A stretch of DNA of 64,000 nucleotides from Ditylenchus dipsaci (taxonomy: Eukaryota > Nematoda > Chromadorea > Rhabditida > Anguinidae). Location: contig SADC01000105.1 of assembly GCA_004194705.1 (NCBI GenBank), positions 140,105 through 204,104 on the forward strand, read 5' to 3'. The notes beneath the pieces are model-generated. The model ran no database searches. It saw only the letters and a list, made by a program, of their open reading frames with translations, and was not told where the DNA came from. Every line of letters begins with the position of its first letter. Position 1 is the stretch's first letter. Shown here piece by piece: positions 22,396 through 34,799 of the stretch. A program made the translations under genes and the position numbers.

Positions 22396-25059
22396 ATGTC
22401 TTCTAACCGAGTTTTCGTTGGCCACTTAAATGAGTTCATAACTGATGCTGACTTAGCTCATTTCTTCCGTAGATGTGGCAAAATTATACAGGTCATCCGT
22501 AGAGTTGACCATGCTTTTGTGGTATGTTCAAAAACTTTAAAAAAGTATCACATTATTATTCATTTGCAGGATTTCGAGGATATGAAGGGAGCAGATGTAG
22601 CTATTCGTGAGCTGCACAATACTGTTTTGTGTGGTTGTACAGTCACCGTCGAGCCTGCTATATTTAACAGAGGGGTTGAGCTGGCTGTGTCCAGCAATGT
22701 CAACAAAAAGGCTGCTTATCCAGAACCCTCCAGGTCTCGCTGGGATAAAGAACCAACTCAACCTGTTTCTCAGCGAGATTTGTTCAATTCGTCTCGCTCT
22801 GTAATATACGTGTCTACCGTTCAACCAAGTTTGTAATTTTCGCTTATATTGGGCCTTTTAGGCTTTGTTATTTTAGGCGACCCGAATAGCAGCACATTTG
22901 GTTGCAGAAGTCCACAGAAAACTGCTCCAACTATTAAGGTGGAAACTTGCTCACCAGTGCGGCCATCTACGGATACCGCCATACAGGGAGTGGAGCAAAT
23001 AGGTTTCAATATTAATATCACCCTAAGCTTAATATCATTTTAGCTCAATATCACCCTAAGCTTCATGCTAATACAAACTTTCAGATGTTAACGTAATTGA
23101 AAAATCTACTGCAGAGGTTGAAATAATCGGATTGTCTGAACTCGCAAAACGCTCGAAAGCTGCTTCACATCTTGTAATCGATCAAGCAGAAGATCCGCTT
23201 AAAGCAACCATCACTGACACGTGAGAAATTTTTTGTAAATAACATATTATTTGACATCGAGTGTTTAGACTTGCAAACAAATTTGAAATCCCAGATTGCT
23301 TTAGTGATTGTGAACTTCTGGTCGAAGGAAAAGTATTGCATGCTAACAAAAGTGTAAGAATTTTTGTTTGGAAAATTGTTACACTTTTTAAAAATTTAAA
23401 CGGTTCTTTTACGCAAATACAGTCGACTCTCATTTATCCAACACTCCCGAAAGTTCGTTTCCACCTACGATCAGACACTTTTTTACGTTTTTCGTTTTAA
23501 GAGTGCCCAATCTTTATGGCAATCTTGAAGGAGGGGTGAAAGTTGTTAAGGAGATAGTCTTGACACGAAAGGATTATCCCAAGTTTTGTGTTTTTTTAAT
23601 GTGGTTTTCGAGTCATTTTTTGTGGACAACTCGGTGTTACGCTAGTTGACAAACTTGTACAGAATTAAAAGTTAGATAAGCATTATCAACATCAGAATTT
23701 CAAAATTTTTGAAAAAATGCCCTGAAAATTTGAATGCAATAGAAGACTAATCAACCTTTTTCCCTTTTCCATTTCGATTTTGAGGACGTTTTTTGAAAGA
23801 ATTTACAAATTATGACATTGATGATGCTAATGCAACTTTCAATTTTGCACAAGTTTCTCTGAGATCGCAACACTGAGTTGTGGACAAAATATGGCTCTAA
23901 AGCCACATTTCATAAGCACAAATCTTGAATTATTCCTTTTGTGTCGAGACTATCTCCTAAACAGCTTTCACCCCTCCTTTAAAAGATTTGACAAAAATGA
24001 TCGGCATGATGGGAATTCTTGCAATTTATAAGAAATTTGGCTGAAAAAGTGTAATATCCTAGGCAGGAACGAACTTAGGGGTGTCGGGTAAACGAAAGTT
24101 GACTTTATTTCAACATTTTTACATGTTTAGCTGTTGTCTATATACTCTGCCAAACTACACGCTTTGTTCAATTCGACAAAGTCAAACAAAATAACTTTGG
24201 GTCAAGATATTGGCTTAGAAGAAGTGCTCGTCATTTTAGACTTCATCTACCCATGCAACAAGCGAGTCACAGGTTTGTGAATATTTAATTAACATAGTTT
24301 GGCATGTAACATAACACGTCTGCGTATGTGCTATTTAGGGGGAAATTTTGGGGAACAGGAACTTTGGGATACTCAGGATGAGATTTGTCAAAAAAGAGAC
24401 GTAATAACTGTAGAATTTTTTTATACTTAACGAGGACTTCTGTGGTTTTTTACGAGTGGGTGTATAGCAGTGCTTCCAACTCAAATTTTCAAAAATCAGA
24501 CAAATTTTGGAAAAAAATTAGATTTTGGGACTAAAAATCAGATTTTCAAGAATTCCTGGTGTTTAAAATCAACCAAGTTTCTTAAAAAATTAGATTTTGG
24601 CACTAAAATCAGATTTGTAAGAACTCCTGATTTCTTAAAGCAACTTTTCGGATTAATCAACTAAAATGGCAGCCCTGGTGTCCCAATAGTCAGAAATGAA
24701 AAAATTTAAATTCAAATATTATATGCTGTAAGTTTAGCAGCTAATTTGGAATGTCTTCTAAAAATGGCTAACAAATTAGAAATACCAAGTGCCACGGAAC
24801 GATGTGAACTGTTCTTGACAAGTGAATCCACTCTCAGTTTGACGAAAAAGCTCTACTTAGCCCAGCTATATGGTCTGCACAGCTTCAAGGTAGCTGTTCG
24901 AGAAAAAGAATGTGTAAATATATTATCTTACAGGTCAACTGCATAAACCAGTGCGACTCCATCAAAAAGCTCAGATTGTTGAAGATCGAAAAGGAATATG
25001 AGTTCCTTGATGGCAACACTATGCGACTTTTGATTGAGAGCGCTACTGCTGAATTGTGA
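22396..25059 (+). CDS. RRM plus BTB domain protein
   Basis: Eight exons fit by phase: 22396-22521, 22570-22800, 22877-23002, 23085-23220, 23269-23353, 24131-24272, 24738-24889 and 24934-25059. One missing base near 22800 is needed, giving about 374 aa. Residues 1-75 form one RNA recognition motif (RVFVGHLN as RNP2, HAFVDFED as RNP1). A linker of about 110 residues follows, with SRSRWDKEP and several Ser-Pro sites. The C-terminal half is a BTB/POZ domain of the nematode type: DCELLVEGKVLHANKS, LLSIYSAKLHALF, ILDFIYPCNKRV, then LLKMANKLEIPSATERCELFL. BTB domains mediate dimerisation and often recruit cullin-3, and RRMs bind RNA, so the protein may link RNA binding to a BTB scaffold; that role is inferred. 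It converges on the vitellogenin gene. Intron 5 is enlarged by a transposon, and part of exon 6 has been copied into the vitellogenin gene. Confidence 0.82.
23420..24105. mobile_element. Pogo-like element in intron 5 of the RRM-BTB gene
   Basis: TA-flanked element beginning CAGTCGACTCTCATTTATCC and ending with the near inverse GGTAAACGAAAGTTGACTT. Subterminal AAGTTCGTTTCCACCTACG matches the block in the 1701-2120 copy. A second, inner foldback (GAGATAGTCTTGACACGAAAGG against CCTTTTGTGTCGAGACTATCTC) fills the middle and recurs at 46.6-47.9 kb. Confidence 0.75.
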
Positions 25060-26400
25060 ATTTAGAGATTTCTGCAAATATCATAAAAAATCTAAATGTT
25101 TGGACCAACCTAAGAAAATATTATTTGCGAACCGTGGAATAAAATTACTTTTGCCAACACCTGAAGATTTATTTAACGTTTGTGAAATTAAATTCATCAT
25201 TGGTAAAAAATTCCATTGGAATTTGTACCACTTCTATTGAACCACTCTTAGTTATAAAGAACTATTAGAGTCCTTCCTCGCTGTATTATGTTTCTAGAAT
25301 TTTTTTCAAGAACTTCCGTTCACTAGTAGAATCTTAAAAAAATTCGGCTAGTTACCTAAAAGAATCTGTTAACAAGTGGAATGATTTTAACTTAATAATT
25401 TGAAAATTAAGAAAGGTGAAAAGGCAGCAGGTTGAAAAATGCTTGAGTTTTTTTACGAATTTTTATCAATTTTTAAAGAAGAACAGACTTTAGGGAAGGT
25501 ATTTTGACAAGAAAATGGGATTTTTTAAAAGCCAGTTAACTATATTTTTCTTTTTAACCTCTTGAATTTTTCATATCAATGGTAATTATTATGAGTCCAT
25601 CCGACAAAAACACATCAGATCGATATTTCAAAATTATTTTTTTTGTAAAAATTTGCCCTGTTCCAATCAACAGGAGTCCTGGTAGTTTTCGGAACTGTTT
25701 CAGAACTCATGTTTTTATCGGTGCTCTAATGGACATGATCATACACAAGTCTATACCCAAAATGACGCCAGGAAGCAGGGTTACAAATTGAGTGAAAAAA
25801 TATCACTATGCTTGCAGAATTTATTTTCCGAATTTATTTTTCGTTCACAAATTTTTCAAGCACAGTAATATTCAACCTTATACTCAAAATGTTGAAGGTT
25901 GATCTGAAAAACTGAGAGTGGATCTGGACCAATGAAGATGAATCAGGTAGGATCAAGCGGCCTTCAATATTCCTTTTCCTTTCGTATACCCGCCATATAA
26001 AGGTTGGCGGTAAGGATGCATATGACACCAGAATTAAAAATCTTTTGAATAAAAAGTCCTCTCAAGACTTTTTTATGGGGAATTTACCGAGGGGCAATTT
26101 ACCTGAGGGCAATTTACCTGAGGGGCAATTTACCGAGGGACAATTTACTGAGGGGCAATTTACCGCCGCCCATTTCTAAATCATTGGCTTGTTAGAAAGC
26201 TGAGATCCAGAGCTACAAGATAATTGTAAAAAAAATTAAAATTAGTGAGATAATCGCCGAAAAAGGGCTTTTTTAATTGAGCAGAAAAAGAGCCTTTTGG
26301 GGCAGAAAAGGTACCATTTCGGGGTCGAAAATAATCACAACCTATATATATGTATGTGTAATTTTCTGTGTAATGTAACAAACAACAGTTTCAAGCACCC
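25060..26400. other. Convergent intergenic region with small tandem array
   Basis: Lies between the stop of the RRM-BTB gene and the 3' end of the vitellogenin gene. From about 26085 to 26170 a unit near GAGGGGCAATTTACC is repeated about six times. TTTATTTATT near 26404 would read as AATAAA on the minus strand and probably ends the vitellogenin transcript. No other gene was seen. Confidence 0.5.
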
Positions 26401-26579
26401 ATTTTATTTATTCTTTTCAACATTTCAATTACAATAGACTAGTAGTGAGCCCTAATGGCCTCCCGACTGTTGATGAACTAAAACTACTGGGATTATGGAG
26501 TGGGGCAACAGTCAGGGAATGGGTACATAATTACACAAGGGTAGGAATTATAGGAGGATTATTGTTGGTGTTTCTTTCT

Positions 26580-29500
26580 TCAGTAGGCCACACAGCGAAT
26601 TGGTTGCTGAACGGTCTCGACGAAGCTGGGGGTCAGGTTGGACACATCCACTCGGAGTCCTTTGCGTGCTTGGCGCTGCAACTGGCGGGCCTCCACAGAT
26701 CCTCGGCTCAGACAGGCGAACTGAATTTTCTTGGGGCTTGTTTCTTCTTCTCCACTGGCTGGGTCTTGCCTTCTGGGCACACTTTGACTGGCTGGACGGA
26801 GAAGCAGATCTTGTGGTTGAACTCTAGCACTTTGGTCTCTTCAATGGGCTCTGAAAACACAAAGTTTAGAAGATTTATTAGTATATTAATTTGAAATATT
26901 TTGCTGAGAGCACAAGTTCGATTCGACAAAGTCAAACAAAATAACTTTGGGTCAAGATATTGGCTTAGAAGAAGTGCTCGTCATTTTAGACTTCATCTAC
27001 CCATGCAACAAGCGAGTCACAGGTTTGTGAATATTTAATTAATATAGTTTGAAATAGTTTAAATTATAGTTTAAAAATCAGACAAATTCTGGGAAAAAAT
27101 TATATTTTGGGACTAAAAATCAGATTTTCAAGAATTCCTGGTGTGTAAAATCAACCAAATTTCTTTAAAAAGCAGATTTTGGCACTAAAATCAGATTTGT
27201 AAGAACTCCTAGTGTTCGATTCGACATACCTGTTTTTTAGACAAGTTATCTTTACGATTTTTAGATCTAAATTGTAACCTCACAATACTCTTTGCAGATA
27301 ATTTTACTCCACAAAAACTTACCCTGGTCTTCTTGGCTGTTTTGCTGCTGGCGTTTGCCTCCTCGCTGGTTGCTCCATTTCTGTTGACGGTCGCTGTCCC
27401 ATTGGCTGTCTTCCTCTTGGCTGTGGTATCCACCCTGCTGCCATTCGTTGTCCTCTCGGTCTTCCTGTTGGTAGCTGTCTTCGCTGTTGTAGTTGCTCTT
27501 CTTGTTGCCGCGGTTGGTTTTGCGGTTGAACTTGTTCTTGTTGGAGTAGAGCGAGTCCTGGTCTTGGCTGGAGCAGTCATCCTTCATGGTGTAAGATCGA
27601 TGGAACTCGGCCAGATCGTTGGTGTTTTGGTTGTTGCTCATGCGCAGCTCGTTTTCATCCTCGGCCTGGTCGTCGAAGTGACCGCACAATCCACACTAAA
27701 ATGGGATGGGATTAAATGAGACCCAGAAAAAAGAGATCAAATATTACCTGTCCTTGCTTGTATTGCTGGGAGAGACGCACCTCCACCTTCTGGCACTTGC
27801 ATTTGGAGCAGTAGCAAGACATGCGCACCTGCACACCTTCTTCTACTTGAATGCTCACATCGGTCTGCTCCTCATTGTTGAACTCCACCACTCCATTGTT
27901 GATGTATTCGGAGGAGGATTGGTCTTGAGGGTCGACTAGCTGGTCGTTGATGAAGCACTCCAACTTCTTGGAGGAGCCTGAGCCAGTTGGTTTGCACTCG
28001 ATGGTCTGCTCAGGGGTGATCACCTTGATCTTCTGTAAATTATTCCAATTAGACAAACATTTATCAATAATTTATTTAACTCAAACCTTGTCCTGGCTGT
28101 CTTGCTGCTCTCCAATAGCCTTCATGAGCACTGCAAAGCGGGGTTCTTCGCTGGAGCAGTCCTTGGCGAGGACGGAGTAGCACTTTCCGATGGGAGCCTT
28201 GTAGAGCACTCCATCAAAGGTCTCCACTCTTCGGCCGTCAACTGTGCATTGAGCGCGTGGTGCCTTATCCACAACCATTCGCTTGAATAGCTGCTTGGCT
28301 GAGTGGCTTTTCTTGATACTGGGTCGGACCAGAGGGAAGGGACGCATCTGAAGGGTTCTCCGAATGGTTTCAGCTCTACAGCTTCCATGCGCACCTTCTG
28401 GTTAGGCGTGGAGATGCTGATGTTGGCTTGTTGCTGGTAGATGGGGTCAATCACGATGGTGGCTTGGATCTAAAAATATAAATTTTATTATAGTATTTAG
28501 GCTGCTGAATTTTTTTATTTATGGCTGTTGCGGTAATTACACTTTCCCATGGGGCGAGAACGGACTCAGGATGAGTGGGTGTTCATCCTTTGTCAGAAAA
28601 ATAAATGAAAAAGTTTGTTTGGAGGCGTATTATAGGTACTAGGCTGCAAATAAGGAAAAATATTAAGAAACTGAAATTATTCGTCAAGTCAAAACTGTAG
28701 CCTTCAAGCAAAGATATTTAGAATGCAAAAGATATCTAACTGAAAAATTTCCTACCTGTCCATCTGTGCCGCTCTGCTGGATCAGGGATTGGGTGTTCCA
28801 TGGATCACGGCACTTGAGCATCTCCAATCCACGGTGGAAGGTGTTCTGGGCAGCAGGCTGCAGCTTGTACTCAGCCAACAAATCGAATTTGTTGAGGAAG
28901 GCAGATCGCTTCTTCTGTTGCTGGCTGGTTTGGAGTTGGCGTTGTTGGCGGCTGATGGCTTGCTCTCCTCGCACTCGGAAGTGAATGTTCTGCTGTTTGT
29001 CAGTTCCCCAGTCACACTCCACTTGGCAGACCAGTTTCTGGTGTTTGTCTTGGCCGATCTCTTCCACATGGTTGACGGGTTGGGGTTGTAGCAACTGCAC
29101 TTTGGCTTTCAGTTTCCAGTCTTGGGTCTCTTGGGGCAATGCACTTCTCTCCACTTCCAAAAAGGCTTTGCAGAAGCTCAGCTGAGCGTCACAAGAGGTC
29201 TTCAGCTCGATTTTGCCATGGCATGATTTGCTAAATTCTCATTGATACCAGATTCAATTTTGAAAATTAGCCAAAAATTACCGTCCACCCTCAGTTTTGG
29301 CGCTGACCTCCAAGCTGTGCTGGTACATCTGACCTGGTTGGAATTTACTCATGTAGGTGTTCAGTTTCTTGCGGCTTTGGGTTTGTCCATCCAGTTCCAT
29401 GTCCTAGAGTGAATATTTGATTAGTAAGTGAAAATGACTTTTTAAAATTCTAACTTCGAAGTTGTCTTCTGGATGAGCCTTCTGGAAGGGTTGAGCCTCG

Positions 29501-32500
29501 GAGTAGAAGTTGGAGAGTTCTGGACCATGGCTACTGCTGCTGACCTTGTGGAAGGGCAAGGCATTGGCTTGGAAGATGATCTTCTTGGGTGTTCCATCGT
29601 TGGCCTGAGGGTTGAATGAGAGGTGGAGGTGGTTTTCAGTGGCCATCATCAGCTGGAACAATTGGCGGTAGCTGTTGACCTTGGTGGTTGGCCAATGGTA
29701 TTGGCTGCTCAGGTGGAGGGGCATACAGAAGTATTGCTGCAATAAATAATTGATTTTTAAAAACTAAAAGAATACAAATCTTACTTTTCCGATCTCGCGA
29801 TTGACCTCTTTTTGAGACTGCTCGAGCTGAGGGTAGTGGACTACCTTCACCTTGGGGTCTTTCATCATCTTGTTTCGCTCATCCCATTCGCGGGTGTAGG
29901 TGCATGGCAGACTGTGGCTACCGAACAGTTGGGTGCTGGGGGTCTGGGGCACTTCAAGGGCAATGCGCACTCCTGTCTTCTGATCAGCCTTGATTTCGGC
30001 ATGGATAGGCAAGTTCAACTCGACGGCTTGGGTACTGGCAACTCCGGTGGCAAAGATTGGCAACCAACTCTCCATCTGAAAGTAAAAAGAAGTAAATACT
30101 TGGAAGGAAAGCCATTTTAGGATCTCGTATACTGAAATTTGGACAAATCTTACCTTCTGTACATAGGCCACAGAGACACTGGGATGGACGTTCAGCTGGA
30201 CCTTGATGTTCATGGGAGATTCGGCACGGCTGGTCTCTACTTTGGCATTCAGACTACCTTCAATGGAAGCCATGATAGGCATAGCTTGCACAACTCTGAG
30301 GGGCAGACCAATGGAGGTAGGGATTCGGGCAGTCTTCTCCTGGATGTTCATGACAGACAATAGGCGGAAGTGCTGGGTGTCTTGCAACTTGCGCATCCAC
30401 TCTGAAAGACTTGGTCGTTCTCCATTGAGCACTTGTCGGAGACACTCAGGCATGGTTTCCTGGTCAATTGGCAGGATGGCTTGGTCCACATCTCCCACTC
30501 GCACACACACCATGGCGAATGGCTGCTCATTCTGGTTTTGTTCCTGGTTGTTGGATCTGCGGTTGCGGATCTTGAGCCCAGAGAAGATATTGCGCAACTC
30601 CTGTTTGTTGTTGGTGTTCTTGCTGCTAGAGCGATGGCCACGGGTGGTTTGGGAGGACTCTTGCTTGGTGGCTGCAATGAATCGCTGCAGCAGAGTCTCA
30701 TACCTGAAAATTAATTAATCAACTGCAGATTCAATAAATCGGTAAATGTTCTTACCATTGTTCAAGGTTTTGCTGGACGGCGGAGACCTGAAGGCTGTCA
30801 GTCTGGAATTTGGTGTTGAGCAGAGTGTCCATGCTGGCGGCCAAGTAGGTAGGCAGCTGGCTGCGGCTGTTGCGGTAGGCAGACACGAAGTTGAGGAAGA
30901 GTCCGTCCTTCTGCTCCTGGCTGTAGATGGGCACTTGGTATCTGCGGCTGGGGCGAAGGCTCTGCTCGTCAAGTTTGACCACCTTCAGTGCGTTCTTCAG
31001 GTGTTGGCACTGAAAATCGATGAAATTAGAACTTTGATTAATAAAAAGTAGAATAAATTACATGTTCTGCTCCTGAGGGATTTTGGATTTGGCAAGGGTC
31101 TTTATGGTGCTGTAGACCAGAGACTGCACCTCAGGTTGACGCTCTTTGGTGAGGGTGTAGATGATTTGGTCGAGGATCTGTTGTTGGGGCTGAGTCTGTA
31201 TGATCACGGCAAAGGCAGTCATCCTCACTTCTGGGTGCTCTTTGGTGTTTTGGAATATAGGCAGGAGGACTCGCTGGATCTTGCGGGCCATCTGGTTGCG
31301 CTGACGACGCAGAGAGTCAATAGCTTGAGCTCGCACAATGCGCTCTTGTCTGACATCCACAATGATCTTCTCCAGACGCTGGATGGTGATGTCAAGTCCA
31401 GCATTTCCAATTGCTTTCAGGGCTAGCACTTTCTCGTAGGTGTTCTGAGCCTGTTCAAACTGCTGCTCCAAGGCCTGAAAATCAATCGAAAATGAGTTAG
31501 ATAAGTCTTGTAATAAAATGTTATATTTAGGTTGCAACTGCAGGGCAGTAAGAAAATTGTGTTAATTTGAACAGTAAGTTGTATATTGGCACATTTTAAA
31601 AATTTTGTTGTAATTTTCTAAGATATTTTTGCACTATTGATTAGCTCAAAATCTCAACTTTCAAAAAAAGCAGGAATTTTTAAATTAAACGATTCAAATG
31701 AAGCAATTTTGATTTTGTTCGAACCCCTAAATAACTGGATTTTTTCATTTTTTTAGAGGAATTAAATTCGTCGTTCGAAATCTAAGATCTATGGCTAAAA
31801 TGTCAATAAATTACAATACAAATATAAATAAACGGAATAAGCTAGTAAGTGCAGTAATTTTGGACTTTAAACTGTTTCGAACAAATTAATTCTTGTTCCA
31901 TTTGTAGTAGTTTATAACTGATAAAAATATATTTTTTATAGCTTATTGAAAATTTCAAAAGATTGAAATAAATACCAGCAAACCAAATCAATTAATAATA
32001 AACACTTTCCAGTGTTCTTCCAAAACTTTTTTATCAGAGCTTTTTTCGCTTCTTTGAATAATCAATAATTATAATTGGAAGCAAAGAAAACTGATAAAAA
32101 AAATGACATGTATCGTTTTGTTTCAAACACTGCAAAAGAGAATATAAAACAAATAATTTTTGAAAGATCTTTAGAAAAGCTTAAGCACTAGGGATTTCAG
32201 ATTTACTTATTCATGAGATTATACTTTTACCATTAATCCCAAATTTGTTTTTGTTGAAATTTTACTGAAAACCTTTTTCGCTTCAAAATAGCAATAAGCA
32301 CTAGATCTAATGACCATATTGTCTCACAAACAATTTAAAAGTACATTTTCGGAAAAAAAAAGTCTATGAGATATTTCAAAGATTTTCAATAATAACATCA
32401 AAAGCCCACAAAATAGTATTTTGTTTGAAACAGCAAATACTTTTTTACCAAAAAGCATTGTTTTTTTATTCAAATTCTTGACGTTTTATATTCAATGAAA

Positions 32501-34516
32501 AGTCCCACCTGCTTGTAGCTCTGCTTCTTGTCACTACGGCACATCTCCTGCTTGGGTTGGAATCCAGTTTGAGTTCCGAAGATCTTCTCTCCTTCTTCTT
32601 GTTTACCGGTCTTCTCATGGCACAACTCGGAGACCATGGATCCAAAGGTCAACCAGCAGGTCTGTTTCAAAGCACTGGAGCGGTGGACTGCTTGGTGTTG
32701 GCACAATCGTTTCACAATCTCTACTTGTTCATCAGATGGAGCGGGCAGTCCTTGCAGAGCCTTTAAAGCCTGGAAAGCTTGTTTGGAGCTGAAGTCGCCG
32801 TTGGTGATCTTGTGGGAGAGCACTTGGATGGTGTTACGGGTGCCTGCCATAGCCAGACAATCTGCCACCAACTGTTGTTGTTTCTGCTGCTCACTCTCAG
32901 AGCGAGGGTAGCTGTTGCTGGAGCTGCTGGTGGATTGCTTGCTTGGGGACACGATCTGCTCCAACTCTTCCATACTGCACATTCGGAAGATCTCAACCAG
33001 GCGCTGCAATTTGGTCAGTTGGTGGAACTCAATGCCTTTCTGCTTGTCAGAAGCGGCTTGGACCAGGCGGCGGATGATCTGCTGGGCTTGTTCGACCTGA
33101 ATATTGAGTTGATTAGAATTTTACAAAAATTAAAAATGCCAACCTTATGCGGAACTTCAGCAAATGGAGATGTTCGGCTGGATTCATCACCCAACTGGTA
33201 GAACCGTTTCTCCTCCACATCCCACTGGTTGTCGAACAGAAGGGTGTTGGCCTTGTCCGATCGGGGATGTTCTCCTGCTGGTCTTGACCAGATCGGCTTT
33301 CTTTGAAGATCAATTGAGCAACCACAACAGTCTGCAAACCAGATGGGTATTTGGCAGAGGCATCTGTCTCCAAGCTTTTGTAGATGTACTGAGACACAAG
33401 TTCAGCTCGCTGAATGGCACAGTTCTGTTGGTCTTTGCCTTGGAGCACAAATCGGATCATGGTGCTTCGGCTCAGTTGCTGCTGCTTGATCAGCTTGGGA
33501 TCACACTTCTGGCACTCGCCTGATGGCTGCTGCTGGTTGGTGTTTGACCATTGCTGCTGGCATCGGGCACACTCGGCTGGCTGTTCCTGGGTCTGGTAGC
33601 CTGAAAAGAGGGATAAGATAATTTGATTTTTATTTGAAACTTAGACAAACACACCATAAGCCACATCGGCGATCTGCTGGCATTGCTGGAAATTGATGTC
33701 TTGGTGACATTGAACTTCTGCTGCTGGTCTTCTTCTCGCTGCTGGCCTGGCTTGTTGGTGGGGTTGACGGTGTAGGTGGTCATGCATTTGCCCTCAATGG
33801 TCGTCTGAAAATGCAGGAGGTATATGCAAAACAAATCAAGAAGCCAAATAACTGCCAACCTCAGAGGTGGTGAAGGTCTTGCCGACTCCAGATTGGTAGG
33901 TGTCCTCCTCTTCATCCTGTTGCTGCTGCTCTCCTTTCAGGTTGACTTGGAGCAGATTGAGCACTGATCTCTTGATGTTGCGAGCCCAGATGGGATCTTC
34001 AGTTTGGAAGTTGATGCGACCCACCACTCCATTCACATAATCGAATTGGACAGCTAGTTCCTGCAATTATTGACATCAACCGAGTTGAATAAATTTAAAC
34101 CATCAAAACCATACCAACTGCTGGCGTTTGTCCTCTTCGACCTGCTTGCGCTCAAACATGCCCATTGGCTGGACCTCCTTCTCGTTCTCAATTTGCTGGT
34201 TGGCCTGGCCCATCTGGATGTTTTGCAGACGGAGGATGGCTGACTGAGAGCTCTGGAAGGTGATCTTGGCCTGAGCTTCAATTCTGCTCACTGCCTTCTG
34301 GTCGGGTTCATCCTGCTGGCTGTTGGGGGTGTTGCCTAGTCCGGAGGACATCTGGCCTTTGTAGGTGTAGATGTATTGGTGGCCGGACTGGAAAGGCTTG
34401 GCTGGCTCCTGGACATTCTCCTCATCTTGATCAATGGTTCTTCGGCGGTTAGAGTACTCAGAAGAGCTGGCGAGCCCAATGAGCACAACCAAAAGAAGCA
34501 CTAGAGTGCTCCTCAT
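26580..34516 (-). CDS. vit: Vitellogenin (yolk protein precursor)
   Basis: Secreted large lipid-transfer protein that carries lipid to oocytes. Sixteen exons (minus strand): 34516-34115, 34060-33860, 33804-33655, 33600-33144, 33096-32509, 31474-31062, 31009-30756, 30703-30154, 30075-29785, 29736-29455, 29403-29282, 29230-28756, 28469-28087, 28032-27748, 27695-27323 and 26850-26580. With five missing bases restored the phases close at 1834 codons; breaks lie near 33700, 33258, 31062, 28350 and 26735. The start is the Met of MRSTLVLLLVVLIGLASS, a clear signal peptide. The N-terminal vitellogenin/LPD domain begins with YIYTYKGQMSSGL. A Ser/Gln-rich stretch (STSSSSNS) follows. A von Willebrand type D domain near the C-terminus has QCTVDG and CGLCGHFDDQ. 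The tail (CFSVQPVKVCPEG, then ARKGLRVD and VQQPIRC) matches nematode vitellogenins. Exon 15 encodes a Gln/Asn/Asp-rich segment after the D domain. Intron 5 (31475-32508) is about 1 kb, with no gene seen inside. Confidence 0.93.
26916..27211 (+). repeat. Copied fragment of the RRM-BTB gene in vitellogenin intron 15
   Basis: 26916-27050 matches 24166-24300 (3' half of BTB exon 6, its splice donor and the start of intron 6) with only about two differences in 135 bp. 27072-27211 then matches about 24494-24630 of the same intron with more differences. About 190 bp of the source is missing in between. The copy keeps the plus orientation, so it is antisense to vitellogenin. Because intron sequence is included, it arose from DNA and not from an mRNA. 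Confidence 0.85.
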
Positions 34517-34589
34517 GGTTTGATTGGTCGGTTGATTAGGAAGGGAGTTGACTAAAGAATATGGAATGAACAACCACCAGCTGCCCAAC

Positions 34590-34597
34590 TATATATA
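34590..34597 (-). promoter_or_regulatory. TATA box of the vitellogenin gene
   Basis: On the minus strand the sequence reads TATATATAG about 75-80 bp upstream of the chosen ATG. That leaves room for a short 5' leader, as in C. elegans vitellogenin genes. Confidence 0.7.
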
Positions 34598-34634
34598 CGG
34601 TCGAAAAGGGGCGTCAGCAGTGCAATGATCACCC

Positions 34635-34641
34635 TTATCAG
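34635..34641 (-). promoter_or_regulatory. VPE2-like element (CTGATAA)
   Basis: Exact match on the minus strand to CTGATAA, the vitellogenin promoter element 2 of C. elegans, a GATA-factor type site. It lies about 40 bp upstream of the TATA box. A near match (GTGATAA) lies at 34792-34798. Confidence 0.65.
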
Positions 34642-34673
34642 TATGGTTCTTCTGCTTGCCGAGAGGCTAAGTG

Positions 34674-34680
34674 ATTGACA
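34674..34680 (-). promoter_or_regulatory. VPE1-like element (TGTCAAT), proximal
   Basis: Exact match on the minus strand to TGTCAAT, the vitellogenin promoter element 1 of Caenorhabditis. It lies about 160 bp upstream of the ATG. Confidence 0.65.
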
Positions 34681-34754
34681 GCTGGACTTTGACTACATTA
34701 ATTGGGGTGAACGAAGCTTTTTATGGCTGTGGCGAGAGGCAAGTGAGTGTCCAG

Positions 34755-34761
34755 ATTGACA
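34755..34761 (-). promoter_or_regulatory. VPE1-like element (TGTCAAT), distal
   Basis: Second exact TGTCAAT on the minus strand, 81 bp upstream of the first. Together with the CTGATAA site it recreates the multi-element layout of known nematode vitellogenin promoters. Confidence 0.65.
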
Positions 34762-34799
34762 GGTTGGGCGAGAACACCACCAGTTCACCTTTTATCACC

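Noticed and set aside
26700..26760. Vitellogenin as a pseudogene because of its frame breaks
   Set aside because: All 16 exons, splice sites, promoter elements and domains are intact, the breaks are single missing bases, and the S14 gene has the same type of error.
27333..34000. Long plus-strand open frames (for example 27333-27719 and 32779-33201)
   Set aside because: They lie opposite vitellogenin exons. Their Val/Leu-rich content is the complement of Gln/Asn/Asp-rich yolk-protein codons, and they show no splice logic of their own.
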